Shown: positions 63,967 to 64,000 of the stretch, piece by piece | How the letters are laid out: the number at the start of each line of letters is the position of its first letter | How positions within the stretch are numbered: position 1 is the stretch's first letter | Origin: Magnetococcales bacterium | GTDB lineage: Bacteria > Pseudomonadota > Magnetococcia > Magnetococcales > Magnetaquicoccaceae | Direction of reading: 5' to 3' | Assembly: GCA_015234115.1 (NCBI GenBank) | Contig: JADFWP010000010.1 | Location: 1-64,000 of the forward strand | Length of the DNA: 64,000 bases | Notes under the pieces: generated by a model | What the model saw: only the letters and a program-made list of their open reading frames with translations | The model's database searches: none | Told to the model about the DNA's origin: nothing | Made by a program: the position numbers and the translations under genes

Positions 63967-64000
63967 GGGGCTGCTCCTGGTTGATTGTCAACAAGACGTG

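Overview
The window reads as a GC-rich, gene-dense proteobacterial chromosome. Overlapping start/stop codons (ATGA/GTGA), Shine-Dalgarno starts, xerC with a DUF484 gene close by, a yggS-proC-yggT-yggU run and two CCA-encoding tRNAs all fit that. Several intergenic gaps carry a nested palindromic element whose translation gives a recurring [13 protein letters not shown]-like peptide. This family, together with many TPR/GT41 glycosyltransferases, reminds me of Magnetococcales-type (magnetotactic coccus) Alphaproteobacteria. That placement is an inference: no magnetosome gene or rRNA is present to prove it.

Layout. 0-9 kb is housekeeping: a DUF218 (ElyC/YdcF-like) gene, xerC, DUF484, an arsR-rhodanese-CYTH operon, thrC, a lytic transglycosylase and two secreted proteins, one a retropepsin-like protease with a charged insertion. 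9-43 kb is a large cell-surface glycan and secretion region. It holds an exosortase-A-type O-glycosylation ligase and its glycosyltransferase, and a four-gene FkbH / acyl carrier protein / SGNH-like / MBOAT cassette that parallels DltA-C-D-B. It continues with an LtaS-like sulfatase-fold enzyme, a type I secretion pair (HlyD plus ABC transporter), a 1281-residue TPR-GT41-GT2 glycosyltransferase divergent from the transporter, and a small methyltransferase. Then come the remnant of an RTX-like protein, an O-acetyltransferase, the dTDP-rhamnose genes rfbB-D-A-C behind a glycosyltransferase-methyltransferase fusion, and three tandem GT41 paralogues. 43-53.5 kb returns to TerC, a gamma-carbonic anhydrase, a Ser/Thr kinase, a PD-(D/E)XK-like gene, an unknown 679-residue protein, the yggS-proC-yggT-yggU operon with a TPR-SPOR gene inserted, trxA and tRNA-Arg.

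53.6-64 kb is more accessory. It carries four paralogous coiled-coil/membrane proteins (DUF1640-like) and a secreted FGE-sulfatase-fold protein whose C-terminus looks like a diversity-generating-retroelement variable region. It also carries a hybrid histidine kinase, tRNA-Phe, an MNT-HEPN toxin-antitoxin pair, a broken phage-type integrase and a LysR regulator.

The genes of the 9-43 kb region can be read together as a factory for sugar nucleotides, glycan assembly, carrier-protein-dependent acylation, protein O-glycosylation and type I export. The secreted substrate is not intact in this window; only an RTX-like fragment remains.
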